Of a stretch of 5,489 nucleotides of DNA, positions 1 through 5,431 are shown piece by piece. The notes beneath the pieces are model-generated. The model did not search any database. It had not been told where the DNA came from and was given only the letters and a program-made list of their open reading frames with translations. Numbering within the stretch: the stretch's first letter is position 1; every line of letters begins with the position of its first letter. The stretch lies in contig JAHKBC010000194.1 in assembly GCA_018825725.1 (NCBI GenBank), positions 1 through 5,489 on the forward strand, read 5' to 3'. This DNA comes from Candidatus Omnitrophota bacterium. Lineage in GTDB: Bacteria > Omnitrophota > Gorgyraeia > Gygaellales > Profunditerraquicolaceae. The position numbers were made by a program, and so were the translations under genes.

Positions 1-513
1 CCCCAGCAACTCAATAAGCATGTTAGCGGCAGTATTATCGCTCTCGGCAATCATAAGTTCAATTAAATCCCCGGCCCGAAAGTTCGTGCCATAGGGCATA
101 TTTTTTAATCTCCCTGACCCTAAAACCCTGACTTTTCTTTTTAAGCTAAGAAGCTGGTTAAGATCAATCGCACCTTCTTCCTGCGCGTAAAAACAGGCTG
201 CCATAACTGGAATCTTGGCTAAACTTGCCGAAGGAATGAGCTTGTCTGCATTAAAGCTAAACTCCCAGCCGTATTTAAGATCCCTGATTACAATGCCGCA
301 GTCGCCTCTAAAATTTACCAGCAAAGAACGGATATTTTTTTCCAATTCTTCCCAGGCTTGCTTTTTCTTCCTAACCTCTAATCTATTGATTGCTAAAGAC
401 TTAGCGTATAAATAGAACCTGATTGATATATAAGAAGTAGCGGCCAAGCCAATCAGCAACAAGAAGGCCAGAAGCAATCTCTTTTTATTACTTTTAAATA
501 AATTAACCGGCAT
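1..513 (-). CDS. Class A beta-lactamase-like serine hydrolase, membrane-anchored, 3' part outside window
   Basis: This is the N-terminal 171 residues of a penicillin-recognising serine hydrolase (beta-lactamase2 type); the gene continues past the left edge. Residues 1-11 are polar and basic, and residues 12-37 form one hydrophobic segment. This is probably an uncleaved signal anchor that places the enzyme in the periplasm. A short charged linker (about 43-62) follows. The catalytic S-x-x-K motif is S97-L-A-K100 in the context PSASLAKIPVM, and the second active-site motif is S158-D-N160 in ESDNTAANM. The KTG motif and any omega-loop glutamate would lie outside the window, so lactamase and D,D-peptidase-like roles cannot be separated. 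The ATG at 511-513 sits 5 bases after the yggT stop and has no clear Shine-Dalgarno. This suggests translational coupling to yggT. A TTG at 520-522 is a weaker alternative start. The family call is firm; the substrate is not known. Confidence 0.85.
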   Translation of the reverse strand, partial: MPVNLFKSNKKRLLLAFLLLIGLAATSYISIRFYLYAKSLAINRLEVRKKKQAWEELEKNIRSLLVNFRGDCGIVIRDLKYGWEFSFNADKLIPSASLAKIPVMAACFYAQEEGAIDLNQLLSLKRKVRVLGSGRLKNMPYGTNFRAGDLIELMIAESDNTAANMLIELLG

Positions 514-518
514 GAATA

Positions 519-830
519 TCAACTGCTTAGTTTTATCCTGGTAGCGAGGTCTAAAATGCTGCGCACTAAAAATGACTGCAGAAAGATAATAGCAATAACC
601 GCGATGGCTGGTGAGATATCAATCCCTTGCCTTAAATTGCGGGGAAGAACTCTGCGTATCGGCTCCAGGACAGGGTCAGTGCTCTTAATTAAAAACTGCA
701 CTATTGGGTTAAATGGATCCGGGTTAACCCAACTGATCAAGGCCCGTATGAGTATAAGCCAATAAAAAATAGTAAATCCGATACTCAAGACATTGGCTAA
801 GGCTGCTAAGAAATTGGCAAGAATAAACAT
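519..830 (-). CDS. yggT: YggT family integral membrane protein
   Basis: This is a 103-residue protein of the YggT family, close to the single-module family length. It has a long hydrophobic N-terminal segment (about 5-34), a conserved loop, and a second membrane helix (about 73-95). The diagnostic motifs are visible: R29-ALISWVNPDPFNP, then T51-DPVLEPIRRVLP, then G69-IDISPAIAV leading into the second helix. YggT proteins are small inner-membrane proteins whose biochemical role is poorly defined. In various bacteria they have been linked to osmotic tolerance, cell division or envelope assembly, and the chloroplast relative to photosynthetic complex assembly. The start is well supported: AGGAG lies at 836-840, five bases before the ATG. 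The gene is followed after 5 bases by the serine hydrolase, so the two probably form one envelope-related transcript. Confidence 0.93.
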   Translation of the reverse strand: MFILANFLAALANVLSIGFTIFYWLILIRALISWVNPDPFNPIVQFLIKSTDPVLEPIRRVLPRNLRQGIDISPAIAVIAIIFLQSFLVRSILDLATRIKLSS

Positions 831-851
831 AAACGCTCCTTTTATTTGTTG

Positions 852-857
852 ATTATA
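852..857 (-). promoter_or_regulatory. Candidate -10 box for yggT
   Basis: On the minus strand the AT-rich gap before yggT contains a perfect TATAAT, 21 bases upstream of the ATG and 11 bases upstream of the Shine-Dalgarno. No good -35 hexamer lies at the right distance: the best at 17-base spacing is AATCTT at 875-880. The site is plausible from its consensus and position only. A second TATAAT on the same strand at 975-980 has no -35 either. Confidence 0.35.
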
Positions 858-907
858 ATTTTTATAAAAGTATAAAGATTATCCATTTTAATTTACCACA
901 GAAAAGC

Positions 908-929
908 AAAAAATGAACCCTTTGGTTTC
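908..929 (-). terminator. Weak intrinsic terminator after the signalling operon
   Basis: Read on the minus strand, downstream of the REC-GGDEF stop, GAAACC is followed by AAAG and GGTTC. These can pair as a five-base-pair stem with one bulged A. Directly after it comes ATTTTTTGCTTTT, a U-rich tail in RNA. The stem is short, so termination may be partial and some read-through into yggT is possible. Position between the two units and the U tract are the main support. Confidence 0.35.
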
Positions 930-1001
930 CAGATAACAGGCCGTTTATAGCCGAGATCCTATTATTAAACCACTATTATACCTGAGTTTAAGGGGCTAGC
1001 G

Positions 1002-1934
1002 CTAAAAATCTTTACGCTGGTCCTTAACGTAATTGCTCTTATTGGATTTCTTGGCGTAGTGCTTCAATTCTGCGCCAATCTCTCCTACCTGAACGGGACT
1101 TTCTATTTTACGGTGTTCATTGGCGACTACGCCGATAGATATACCCATAATAGGTATGTGGCGTTCGACATCCTGACGGTCCTTGGCCACAATATAACCC
1201 TGAGCCCGGTCTGTTTGGTTGTAAAAGGCAGGCGCTATAGCGTCAAAGTATTCGATAATCTTCTCACATATCTTATCCGCCATGGAGGGAACGGTAATAA
1301 TCACAAAGTCATCCCCGCCTATATGGCCGATAAAAACATCAAGGCATCCTGCATCCTGAGTAGCGCGGATTAATACCCGCGCCGTCTCCCGGATAACATT
1401 GTCTCCGTTTTCAAAACCATAAGTATCATTGTAAGATTTGAAATTATTCAAATCCGCGTAACACACTGCCAAGGGAGTATTATTTTCTATACGCCTAGTC
1501 AACTCGCTGACAATAGGTATATTGCCGGGCAGACGGGTTAGCGGGTTAGATTCCTGGTCGATTTTTGTCCGTCGTAAAACCATCCTGATGCGCGCCAATA
1601 GTTCCTTGGGCTCGAAAGGCTTAACAATATAGTCATCGGCTCCGGAATCAATTCCCTCAATCTTATCCGTCATCTCTCCCTTGCCAGTCACCATAATAAT
1701 AGGAAGATGCCTTAAAAGTATATCCTTCTTTACTTGACGACAAACCTCCGGGCCGTTCATCTTAGGCATCTGATAATCTACCAAAACCAGGTTCGGAGAT
1801 TTGCTTTGAATAGCACTGAGACCCTCTTCGCCATTAGAGGCCTCAAAACACTCATAGCCGTCTTTGCTTAAAGTAATATTAATTACATCGCGGATATCGG
1901 GGTCATCATCAATAATTAAAACTCTTGTAGCCAT
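1002..1934 (-). CDS. Response regulator with REC and GGDEF (GGDDF) domains, putative diguanylate cyclase
   Basis: This is a 310-residue two-domain regulator. The receiver domain (about 3-122) has the acidic pair D10/D11, phospho-acceptor D53 (LVDYQMP), T83 and K105 (KPF). The GGDEF domain follows directly (about 130-305). It opens with PLTRLPGN and has the metal and substrate segment D161-LNNFKSYNDTYGFENGD. The signature is G206-G-D-D-F210, with aspartate in place of the usual glutamate, and the end of the domain reads LKHYAKKSNKSNYVKDQR. GGDEF domains make cyclic di-GMP from two GTP. The rest of the active site looks intact, so activity is likely but not certain. No RxxD inhibitory site stands before the signature (the region reads AGCLDVF). 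There is no DNA-binding domain, so the output is enzymatic or by protein contact. Its Shine-Dalgarno GAGGAG lies just after the kinase stop, five bases before the ATG. It is the last gene of the FIST-kinase operon and the natural partner of that kinase. Confidence 0.93.
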   Translation of the reverse strand: MATRVLIIDDDPDIRDVINITLSKDGYECFEASNGEEGLSAIQSKSPNLVLVDYQMPKMNGPEVCRQVKKDILLRHLPIIMVTGKGEMTDKIEGIDSGADDYIVKPFEPKELLARIRMVLRRTKIDQESNPLTRLPGNIPIVSELTRRIENNTPLAVCYADLNNFKSYNDTYGFENGDNVIRETARVLIRATQDAGCLDVFIGHIGGDDFVIITVPSMADKICEKIIEYFDAIAPAFYNQTDRAQGYIVAKDRQDVERHIPIMGISIGVVANEHRKIESPVQVGEIGAELKHYAKKSNKSNYVKDQRKDF

Positions 1935-1945
1935 ATCTGCTCCTC

Positions 1946-3439
1946 TTAAACACCCAAGGGTAAGCTAAAGCTAAAAGTAGAACCTGCTCCAGGCTTACTT
2001 TTTACCCAAATCATACCCTCGTGGGCCTCGATAATATTTTTTACTAGAGCCAGGCCCAAGCCTGTACCTTTCACTTCCTGATTAATAGTGCTATCCACCC
2101 GGTAAAATTCCTGGAATAACCCTTTCTGCGCCGCCTCTGGGATGCCGCATCCAGTATCAATAATGGAGATTTTAACAAGCTTATCCTCTTCCTTGCGCTC
2201 TGCCTCAACTGTAATCTTGCCCTGGTTAGGAGTATATTTTATAGCATTATTCACCAAGTTTATAAAGACGCGCTTAATCTGACCGTAATCTATCGAGACT
2301 ATAATCGGCCCCTCAGAGGCCAAAACATTAAAATCGATCTGCTTATCCTGCAATATTACTAATAATGTATCCCGAATCTCCTCGATTATTTTATGCAGGT
2401 CGTGCGGCTCTTTCTTCATGGCTACCCTTCCGGATTCAATGCGCGCGATATCCAGAAGGTCATTGATAAACTGCACCAGTTCATCGCTGCGTAGATTTAT
2501 CTTCTCCAATCTCTGACGCACAGCCTCTGGCACCTCTCCCAGCTGTCCGCTGATTAAAAGTGCCGCGTACCCTTTTATAGAAGTCAATGGCGTGCGTAAC
2601 TCATGCGAAACACTAGAGATAAAATCATTTTTACGTTTACTGATCTGCTGCACCTCTTCCAAGGCAATGCTCAACTGCCTGGTACGCTCTTCAACTTTCT
2701 TCTCCAGCTGTTGCTGCGCCTTCCAGCTCTTTTCAAAAAGGCGGGCGTTCCCTAAAGATTGGCCTATTTGATTAGCTAATATAAATATGGAATCTTCGTC
2801 GCCATCGGTAATTAAAGCGCTTGGCCTTTGCGTGCCCACAAATAAAAATCCCTTACTTCCCTCTTGAGGCAAAAGAGGAGAGATAATAAAATAGCTTACA
2901 TTAAATATTTTATTTATCCAATCCTTCGACATTAAATCTGCGGGCATTGAACTTAAGGTAAACGGCTGCTCTTTAAGAATTAACTTCGTAAAATTTTCTT
3001 TTTTCGAATTTATGCGGTCTGCTATCTCGGCTTCTTCTGTTTGCGTATATCCAATATTCAAATATAAATTAAATCTCTGCTCTTTTTCTCCCCAGAGAAA
3101 AATAAGACATTTTTCAAACCCCAGATCTTTAAGATGAGTGATATCCATGCTTTTAAATATTTTGTCTTCTTCCAGGGTATTAGACATCGCCCGCGATATT
3201 TCCTGTAAGGCATAGATGCTGGCCATCTTCTTATCCAGCTCCTCCTGGGCCTTATTCAACTCTAGGTCCGTACGCAAAATAAGCTTGGCCTGGCCATCCA
3301 TATCTTTAATCGTCTTCTTGAGTTTCTCGCTTTCAGACTTTAATTTAGTTTCCTTCTCGTTCTTGAAAAAAAGCAGGCTTGCTAAAATTATAATTGCAAT
3401 AACGCCTAAAGTAGACAAAATATAATTTATTATGACCAT
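1946..3439 (-). CDS. Membrane-attached GAF-domain sensor histidine kinase
   Basis: This is a 497-residue HisKA-type kinase. Residues 4-25 form a single membrane helix with almost no periplasmic part, so sensing is probably cytoplasmic. A charged coiled coil (about 27-90) leads into a divergent GAF-like domain (about 90-235), and a second helix (about 236-268) reaches the catalytic core. The HisKA box carries H279 in SSVSHELRTPLTSIKGY. The ATPase domain has the N box F392-INLVNNAIKYTP, G1 as D428-TGCGIP, an F box at FQEFYRV, and G2 as G458-TGLGLALVKN. All motifs are intact, so it should autophosphorylate and pass phosphate to the receiver encoded 11 bases downstream. Its ATG follows the FIST stop with no gap. 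The only purine-rich stretch is GGGCGGG inside the end of the FIST gene, so translation is probably coupled by reinitiation. The GAF ligand is unknown. The domain may instead be an interface for the FIST protein. Confidence 0.95.
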   Translation of the reverse strand: MVIINYILSTLGVIAIIILASLLFFKNEKETKLKSESEKLKKTIKDMDGQAKLILRTDLELNKAQEELDKKMASIYALQEISRAMSNTLEEDKIFKSMDITHLKDLGFEKCLIFLWGEKEQRFNLYLNIGYTQTEEAEIADRINSKKENFTKLILKEQPFTLSSMPADLMSKDWINKIFNVSYFIISPLLPQEGSKGFLFVGTQRPSALITDGDEDSIFILANQIGQSLGNARLFEKSWKAQQQLEKKVEERTRQLSIALEEVQQISKRKNDFISSVSHELRTPLTSIKGYAALLISGQLGEVPEAVRQRLEKINLRSDELVQFINDLLDIARIESGRVAMKKEPHDLHKIIEEIRDTLLVILQDKQIDFNVLASEGPIIVSIDYGQIKRVFINLVNNAIKYTPNQGKITVEAERKEEDKLVKISIIDTGCGIPEAAQKGLFQEFYRVDSTINQEVKGTGLGLALVKNIIEAHEGMIWVKSKPGAGSTFSFSLPLGV

Positions 3440-4630
3440 TTACCCGCCCAGGCTTAATATCGAAACATTATGATTATTAATAAATAACTCCCTTTGGTAA
3501 TTAATTTCGCCCTGGGGAGCAAACCCGCTGTAATTGCATACTCCGATAACCGGGATATCCTCCCCAAGCCCGGACTTAATGACTTCCAGTTCCGTAGAGT
3601 AGTTTCTACGTAACACCTTTCCTCTGGCAAGTGAACTAAAGATCAAGGCGAATTTTTTAATTTTAGAATTAGCAATACCGGCAAAATTAAGATTGGCATT
3701 CTCTACTGCTTGTCTTGCCGCCTCCAAACAGGACTCCTGATTGGCCATCATTAATCTAACCTGCCTCTGATAAGTAAGGCTGCCCATTATTCGCAAAGCC
3801 CCGTCCTCTTCTATGGAAACTGGGCTGCGTAACAGATACTCCCTGCCTTCTTTTTGCGGTAGGCCTAACGGATAAAGCATAGATATATGCCCTAGATTTT
3901 TGATTAAACCCTGCCTGTCACTACCGAGATATTCTTCATAGAGGCTGACAGCCGGTTTATTATCTATTTCTTTTATAAGGTTGCCCTCGGCTAAAGTTAT
4001 TTGATGTGGCTTTCCCAAAGGTATCCATCCATGATAGGAACCGATACCGCAATATAACTTCCCCGCTAAAAGCAACCCAACACAGGAATCACGCAATAAA
4101 TCCCTGTTTAAATAAGCATACTGAACTGACTCGTGGCTAGACGAAATGAAGGCGCCGACCAAAGGGAAACCCGCTCCGGCATTATCTTTAAATCCATCCA
4201 TAAAACCGGAGTCTTCGGATATGTGAATATCGCCCAACAACAAGCCTAGCGCGCGATGTTTATCGCGCAAGCCTTCACATAGCCTTATAGCTAACTCCTT
4301 GCCTGATTCTAAAGTAGCCTGTTTTAACCCCCGGTAATAAGCAACATTGAAATTTATCCCCGTAGAAAAACTGATAAGAAGCAAAACTAAACCCTGCTTA
4401 AATATACCCTGATTGCAGATAACCTGGGGAGCGCTGGCTCCTATAACTACAATCCCCTTAGATGAATCGTTCAACGCCCTTAAAAGGGTATTAGAAGACA
4501 ACTCAGGCGTACTAAAGACAATAGCCAGGTCTTCTTTAGCCGCCGCCATTGTTTGCCTAGCCATATTTAATGCTTCTTTGACAGCCTGAACAGGATTTTT
4601 TGACTGGCTGAAACCCAAACCTATCTGCAT
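3440..4630 (-). CDS. FIST domain sensory protein (FIST_N plus FIST_C)
   Basis: This is a 396-residue soluble protein with no signal peptide or membrane helix, matching a complete FIST_N/FIST_C protein. The N-terminal FIST domain (about 1-205) opens with MQIGLGFS, has an alanine-rich helix (17-32) and the G64-AS turn, and later LLGDIH and FPLVGAFISS. The C-terminal part (about 205-395) shows typical FIST_C features: GSYHGWIPLGKP, EIDNKPAVSLYEEYLG (221-236), the segment around CLEAARQAVENA, and PVIGVCNYSGFAPQG (360-374). FIST modules are signal-input domains usually encoded beside kinases, GGDEF proteins or chemoreceptors. Small-ligand binding was predicted for them, and one branch (NosP) binds heme and nitric oxide. 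Here the module is a stand-alone protein with the kinase and GGDEF regulator behind it, so it probably controls the kinase. H200 and H209 are visible histidines, but heme binding cannot be claimed from sequence. The start ATG has a weak Shine-Dalgarno and a predicted leader of about 17 bases. Confidence 0.9.
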   Translation of the reverse strand: MQIGLGFSQSKNPVQAVKEALNMARQTMAAAKEDLAIVFSTPELSSNTLLRALNDSSKGIVVIGASAPQVICNQGIFKQGLVLLLISFSTGINFNVAYYRGLKQATLESGKELAIRLCEGLRDKHRALGLLLGDIHISEDSGFMDGFKDNAGAGFPLVGAFISSSHESVQYAYLNRDLLRDSCVGLLLAGKLYCGIGSYHGWIPLGKPHQITLAEGNLIKEIDNKPAVSLYEEYLGSDRQGLIKNLGHISMLYPLGLPQKEGREYLLRSPVSIEEDGALRIMGSLTYQRQVRLMMANQESCLEAARQAVENANLNFAGIANSKIKKFALIFSSLARGKVLRRNYSTELEVIKSGLGEDIPVIGVCNYSGFAPQGEINYQRELFINNHNVSILSLGG

Positions 4631-4653
4631 ATTTTCTAGTCCGTTATTAAGGT

Positions 4654-4682
4654 AGTATATATAATCCGGGCCATATGGTCAA
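4654..4682 (-). promoter_or_regulatory. Sigma-70 type promoter of the FIST-kinase-GGDEF operon
   Basis: On the minus strand TTGACC (4677-4682) is separated by exactly 17 bases from TATACT (4654-4659). Each hexamer has one mismatch to consensus and the spacing is optimal. Transcription would start near 4647, about 17 bases before the FIST ATG at 4630. The -35 box forms one arm of the palindrome at 4677-4696, so a dimeric protein bound there would directly affect this promoter. Confidence 0.75.
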
Positions 4683-4696
4683 TAAATTTATTGACC
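4677..4696. promoter_or_regulatory. Perfect 20-bp palindrome, candidate operator between divergent promoters
   Basis: The sequence ggtcaataaatttattgacc equals its own reverse complement over all 20 bases; the symmetry stops at 4676/4697. Each arm supplies TTGACC, the -35 box of one of two divergent promoters. The length and symmetry are those of a binding site for a homodimeric regulator. No regulator gene with a DNA-binding domain is present in the window. A neighbouring 8-bp palindrome, ccatatgg (4671-4678), overlaps its left edge. Confidence 0.6.
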
Positions 4697-4718
4697 GAGA
4701 TTCTTTTTATGTTATATT
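4691..4718 (+). promoter_or_regulatory. Rightward promoter of the tRNA-Glu transcript
   Basis: TTGACC (4691-4696), a 16-base spacer and TATATT (4713-4718) form a good sigma-70 type promoter. The predicted start is near 4725. This is ten bases before a copy of the tRNA-Glu 5' end at 4735, which is normal spacing for a tRNA gene, but about 143 bases before the intact tRNA at 4868. The promoter and the terminator at 5116-5148 would bound a transcript of about 420 bases. Confidence 0.65.
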
Positions 4719-4734
4719 GATGGATGATTTTTAT

Positions 4735-4747
4735 GGCCCCATCGTCT
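4735..4747 (+). pseudogene. Orphan copy of the first 13 bases of tRNA-Glu
   Basis: GGCCCCATCGTCT here is identical to the first 13 bases of the intact tRNA at 4868-4880. The upstream bases TTA-T match TTA-C at 4864-4867 apart from one change. After position 4747 the similarity ends (T versus A) and no D loop, anticodon arm or T arm follows. This is the 5' fragment left by an insertion with target duplication, a decayed tandem tRNA copy, or a functional mimic of the tRNA 5' strand. The promoter spacing favours the original tRNA start having been here. Confidence 0.6.
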
Positions 4748-4867
4748 TCCCGCTAAGCAATTTAGTTTGCGGGCGGGACCCCGCTTCCACAATAAAAAGA
4801 TCTAGGGAAACGGGGAGCCTGATCTTTAGGAAGATGCTAGCCGATGGACAATAGCATTGAAAATTAC
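4748..4867 (+). other. 120-base structured segment between the two tRNA-Glu 5' copies
   Basis: The segment has no open frame of note and contains a row of possible stem-loops. CCCGC (4749-4753) can pair with GCGGG (4769-4773). That same GCGGG can pair instead with CCCGC at 4780-4784, so the two pairings exclude each other. AAAGATC (4796-4802) pairs perfectly with GATCTTT (4821-4827) around a purine-rich 18-base loop. GATGCTA (4833-4839) pairs with TAGCATT (4852-4858), with one G-U pair. The ends show no inverted repeat, so it does not look like a classic miniature transposon. In the predicted transcript it is the leader that RNase P would remove from the tRNA. Confidence 0.5.
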
Positions 4868-4942
4868 GGCCCCATCGTCTAGCCTGGTCTAGGACGTCAG
4901 CTTCTCAAGCTGTAAACACGAGTTCAAATCTCGTTGGGGCTA
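4868..4942 (+). tRNA. tRNA-Glu (anticodon CUC)
   Basis: The gene folds into a full cloverleaf. The acceptor is GGCCCCA (4868-4874) with TGGGGCT (4935-4941), where the first pair is G-U. The D arm is 4877-4895, with GTC pairing GAC and GG in the loop. The anticodon loop TTCTCAA (4902-4908) has CTC at 4904-4906, reading codon GAG. The T arm ACGAG-TTCAAAT-CTCGT spans 4918-4934. The discriminator is A4942 and CCA is not encoded. Oddities are a T-T mismatch at the top of the anticodon stem (4897/4913) and the G-U first pair of the acceptor. The arms and the GTCTAG..GGAC D region match bacterial tRNA-Glu. It lies inside a longer predicted transcript, so both ends need processing. Confidence 0.92.
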
Positions 4943-5030
4943 CTTTTCTATAACTACATTAAAGAAAAGTACGTCGGTAACTGCAAGCAGATTTCGAAGA
5001 AATCTGCGCAGCGTTTAGCTGTCGACGTAC
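4941..5030 (+). ncRNA. Stem-loop-rich region downstream of tRNA-Glu
   Basis: Two structured elements follow the tRNA. TACTTTTCT (4941-4949) pairs perfectly with AGAAAAGTA (4963-4971) around a 13-base loop; its first bases overlap the tRNA 3' end. A larger compound hairpin begins with GTACGTCG (4969-4976) pairing perfectly with CGACGTAC (5023-5030). Inside it CTGC (4981-4984) pairs with GCAG (5008-5011). At the tip GCAGATTTC (4987-4995) pairs with GAAATCTGC (4999-5007) around a GAA triloop. The two elements share 4969-4971, so they compete slightly. Stacked perfect stems of this size suggest a functional RNA or a processing signal. No known RNA family was recognised, and folded single-stranded DNA is another possibility. 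Confidence 0.45.
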
Positions 5031-5115
5031 CAGTTCCCACCTCCAGAAATTGATAGACAAGAGCAGAGCTCCAGATTGAGAGACGTGAGAGTCCGATTGG
5101 GACTAACAAAACCAT
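5031..5115. other. Unassigned stretch within the tRNA transcript
   Basis: No open frame, ribosome binding site or known RNA motif was seen. A small hairpin AGTCC-GATTG-GGACT (5089-5103) sits shortly before the terminator. With the compound hairpin at 4969-5030 it may form the rest of one non-coding RNA ending at the terminator. Confidence 0.3.
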
Positions 5116-5148
5116 AACCCTGTCAGCAATATGACAGGGTTTTTATTT
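5116..5148 (+). terminator. Strong rho-independent terminator
   Basis: AACCCTGTCA (5116-5125) pairs perfectly with TGACAGGGTT (5132-5141) around a six-base loop, followed by TTTATTT. The U tract lies on the plus-strand side only, so it ends rightward transcription, presumably of the tRNA-Glu unit. No gene on the plus strand other than the tRNA and its flanking RNA lies upstream. Confidence 0.88.
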
Positions 5149-5246
5149 GGTGCCCCTAATCTAACGAATACCCAAAAGGCAATTTGTCAAATAAACTACT
5201 CACTCCAAGATTACTACAACAATAATCACAAGTCAATTAAAGAATA
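5149..5246. other. AT-rich spacer, nothing recognised
   Basis: The stretch has no open frame, hairpin or convincing promoter on either strand. It separates the terminator from the GC island, and the composition changes abruptly at about 5247. Confidence 0.4.
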
Positions 5247-5420
5247 GGCGCTGCGCCTTGGCCGGCGCTCCGTTGTGCCGCGTGCATCGCTTCGGCCTGC
5301 GTAGGCGCAGGCCTGCGCTTGGCGGCCGCCTGGGGGCGGCCTTCGTGCTAATGCAGCGCGTGTCCGGCTCGGCTTGCGGCTGGGGCTGGGCGGCGGCAGT
5401 CCCAGCCGCAGTGTCCTCGC
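5247..5420. repeat. GC island with multiple perfect inverted repeats
   Basis: From 5251 to 5420, 128 of 170 bases are G or C (75%), far above the AT-rich flanks. It holds several perfect hairpins. GGCGC-T-GCGCC is at 5247-5257. GGCCTGCG-TAGG-CGCAGGCC is at 5294-5313, with GGCCTGCG repeated again at 5310-5317. GGCCGCC-TGGG-GGCGGCC is at 5324-5341, overlapping the palindrome ggcggccgcc at 5321-5330. GCGGCTGGG (5376-5384) pairs with CCCAGCCGC (5401-5409). Open frames cross it on both strands but give low-complexity Arg/Ala/Pro-rich products that look like by-products of composition. It could be a REP- or MITE-like intergenic repeat, a structured RNA, or acquired DNA. No transposase is visible. 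Confidence 0.5.
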
Positions 5421-5431
5421 TTCAGGAAGTG

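Noticed and set aside
215..415. Plus-strand open frame of 66 codons
   Set aside because: It lies antisense to the serine hydrolase, whose catalytic motifs are read on the other strand, and the product has no recognisable features.
556..765. Plus-strand open frame of 69 codons
   Set aside because: It is antisense to yggT, which has a clear family motif set and a Shine-Dalgarno.
1059..1373. Plus-strand open frame of 104 codons
   Set aside because: It is antisense to the GGDEF domain; its length follows from the composition of the real gene.
3216..3425. Plus-strand open frame of 69 codons
   Set aside because: It is antisense to the membrane helix and coiled coil of the kinase. Its hydrophobic, serine-rich product is what such antisense gives.
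4769..4785. T-box-like string GGGCGGGACC in the tRNA leader
   Set aside because: It resembles the T-box core GGGTGGNACC, but the UGGN that pairs with tRNA is changed, there is no stem I or specifier region upstream, and no aminoacyl-tRNA synthetase or amino-acid gene follows.
4969..5030. Integron attC-like site
   Set aside because: The long imperfect hairpin and the GTTTAGC on its 3' side suggested attC, but the RYYYAAC/GTTRRRY boxes do not match and do not pair with each other. No integrase or cassette gene is present.
4910..5115. Repeat of the tRNA 3' end downstream, as in an integrated island
   Set aside because: The only resemblance is TTGGGACTAAC near 5097 to TTGGGGCTAC of the tRNA. 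It is too short and mismatched to be an attachment-site duplicate, and no integrase is seen.
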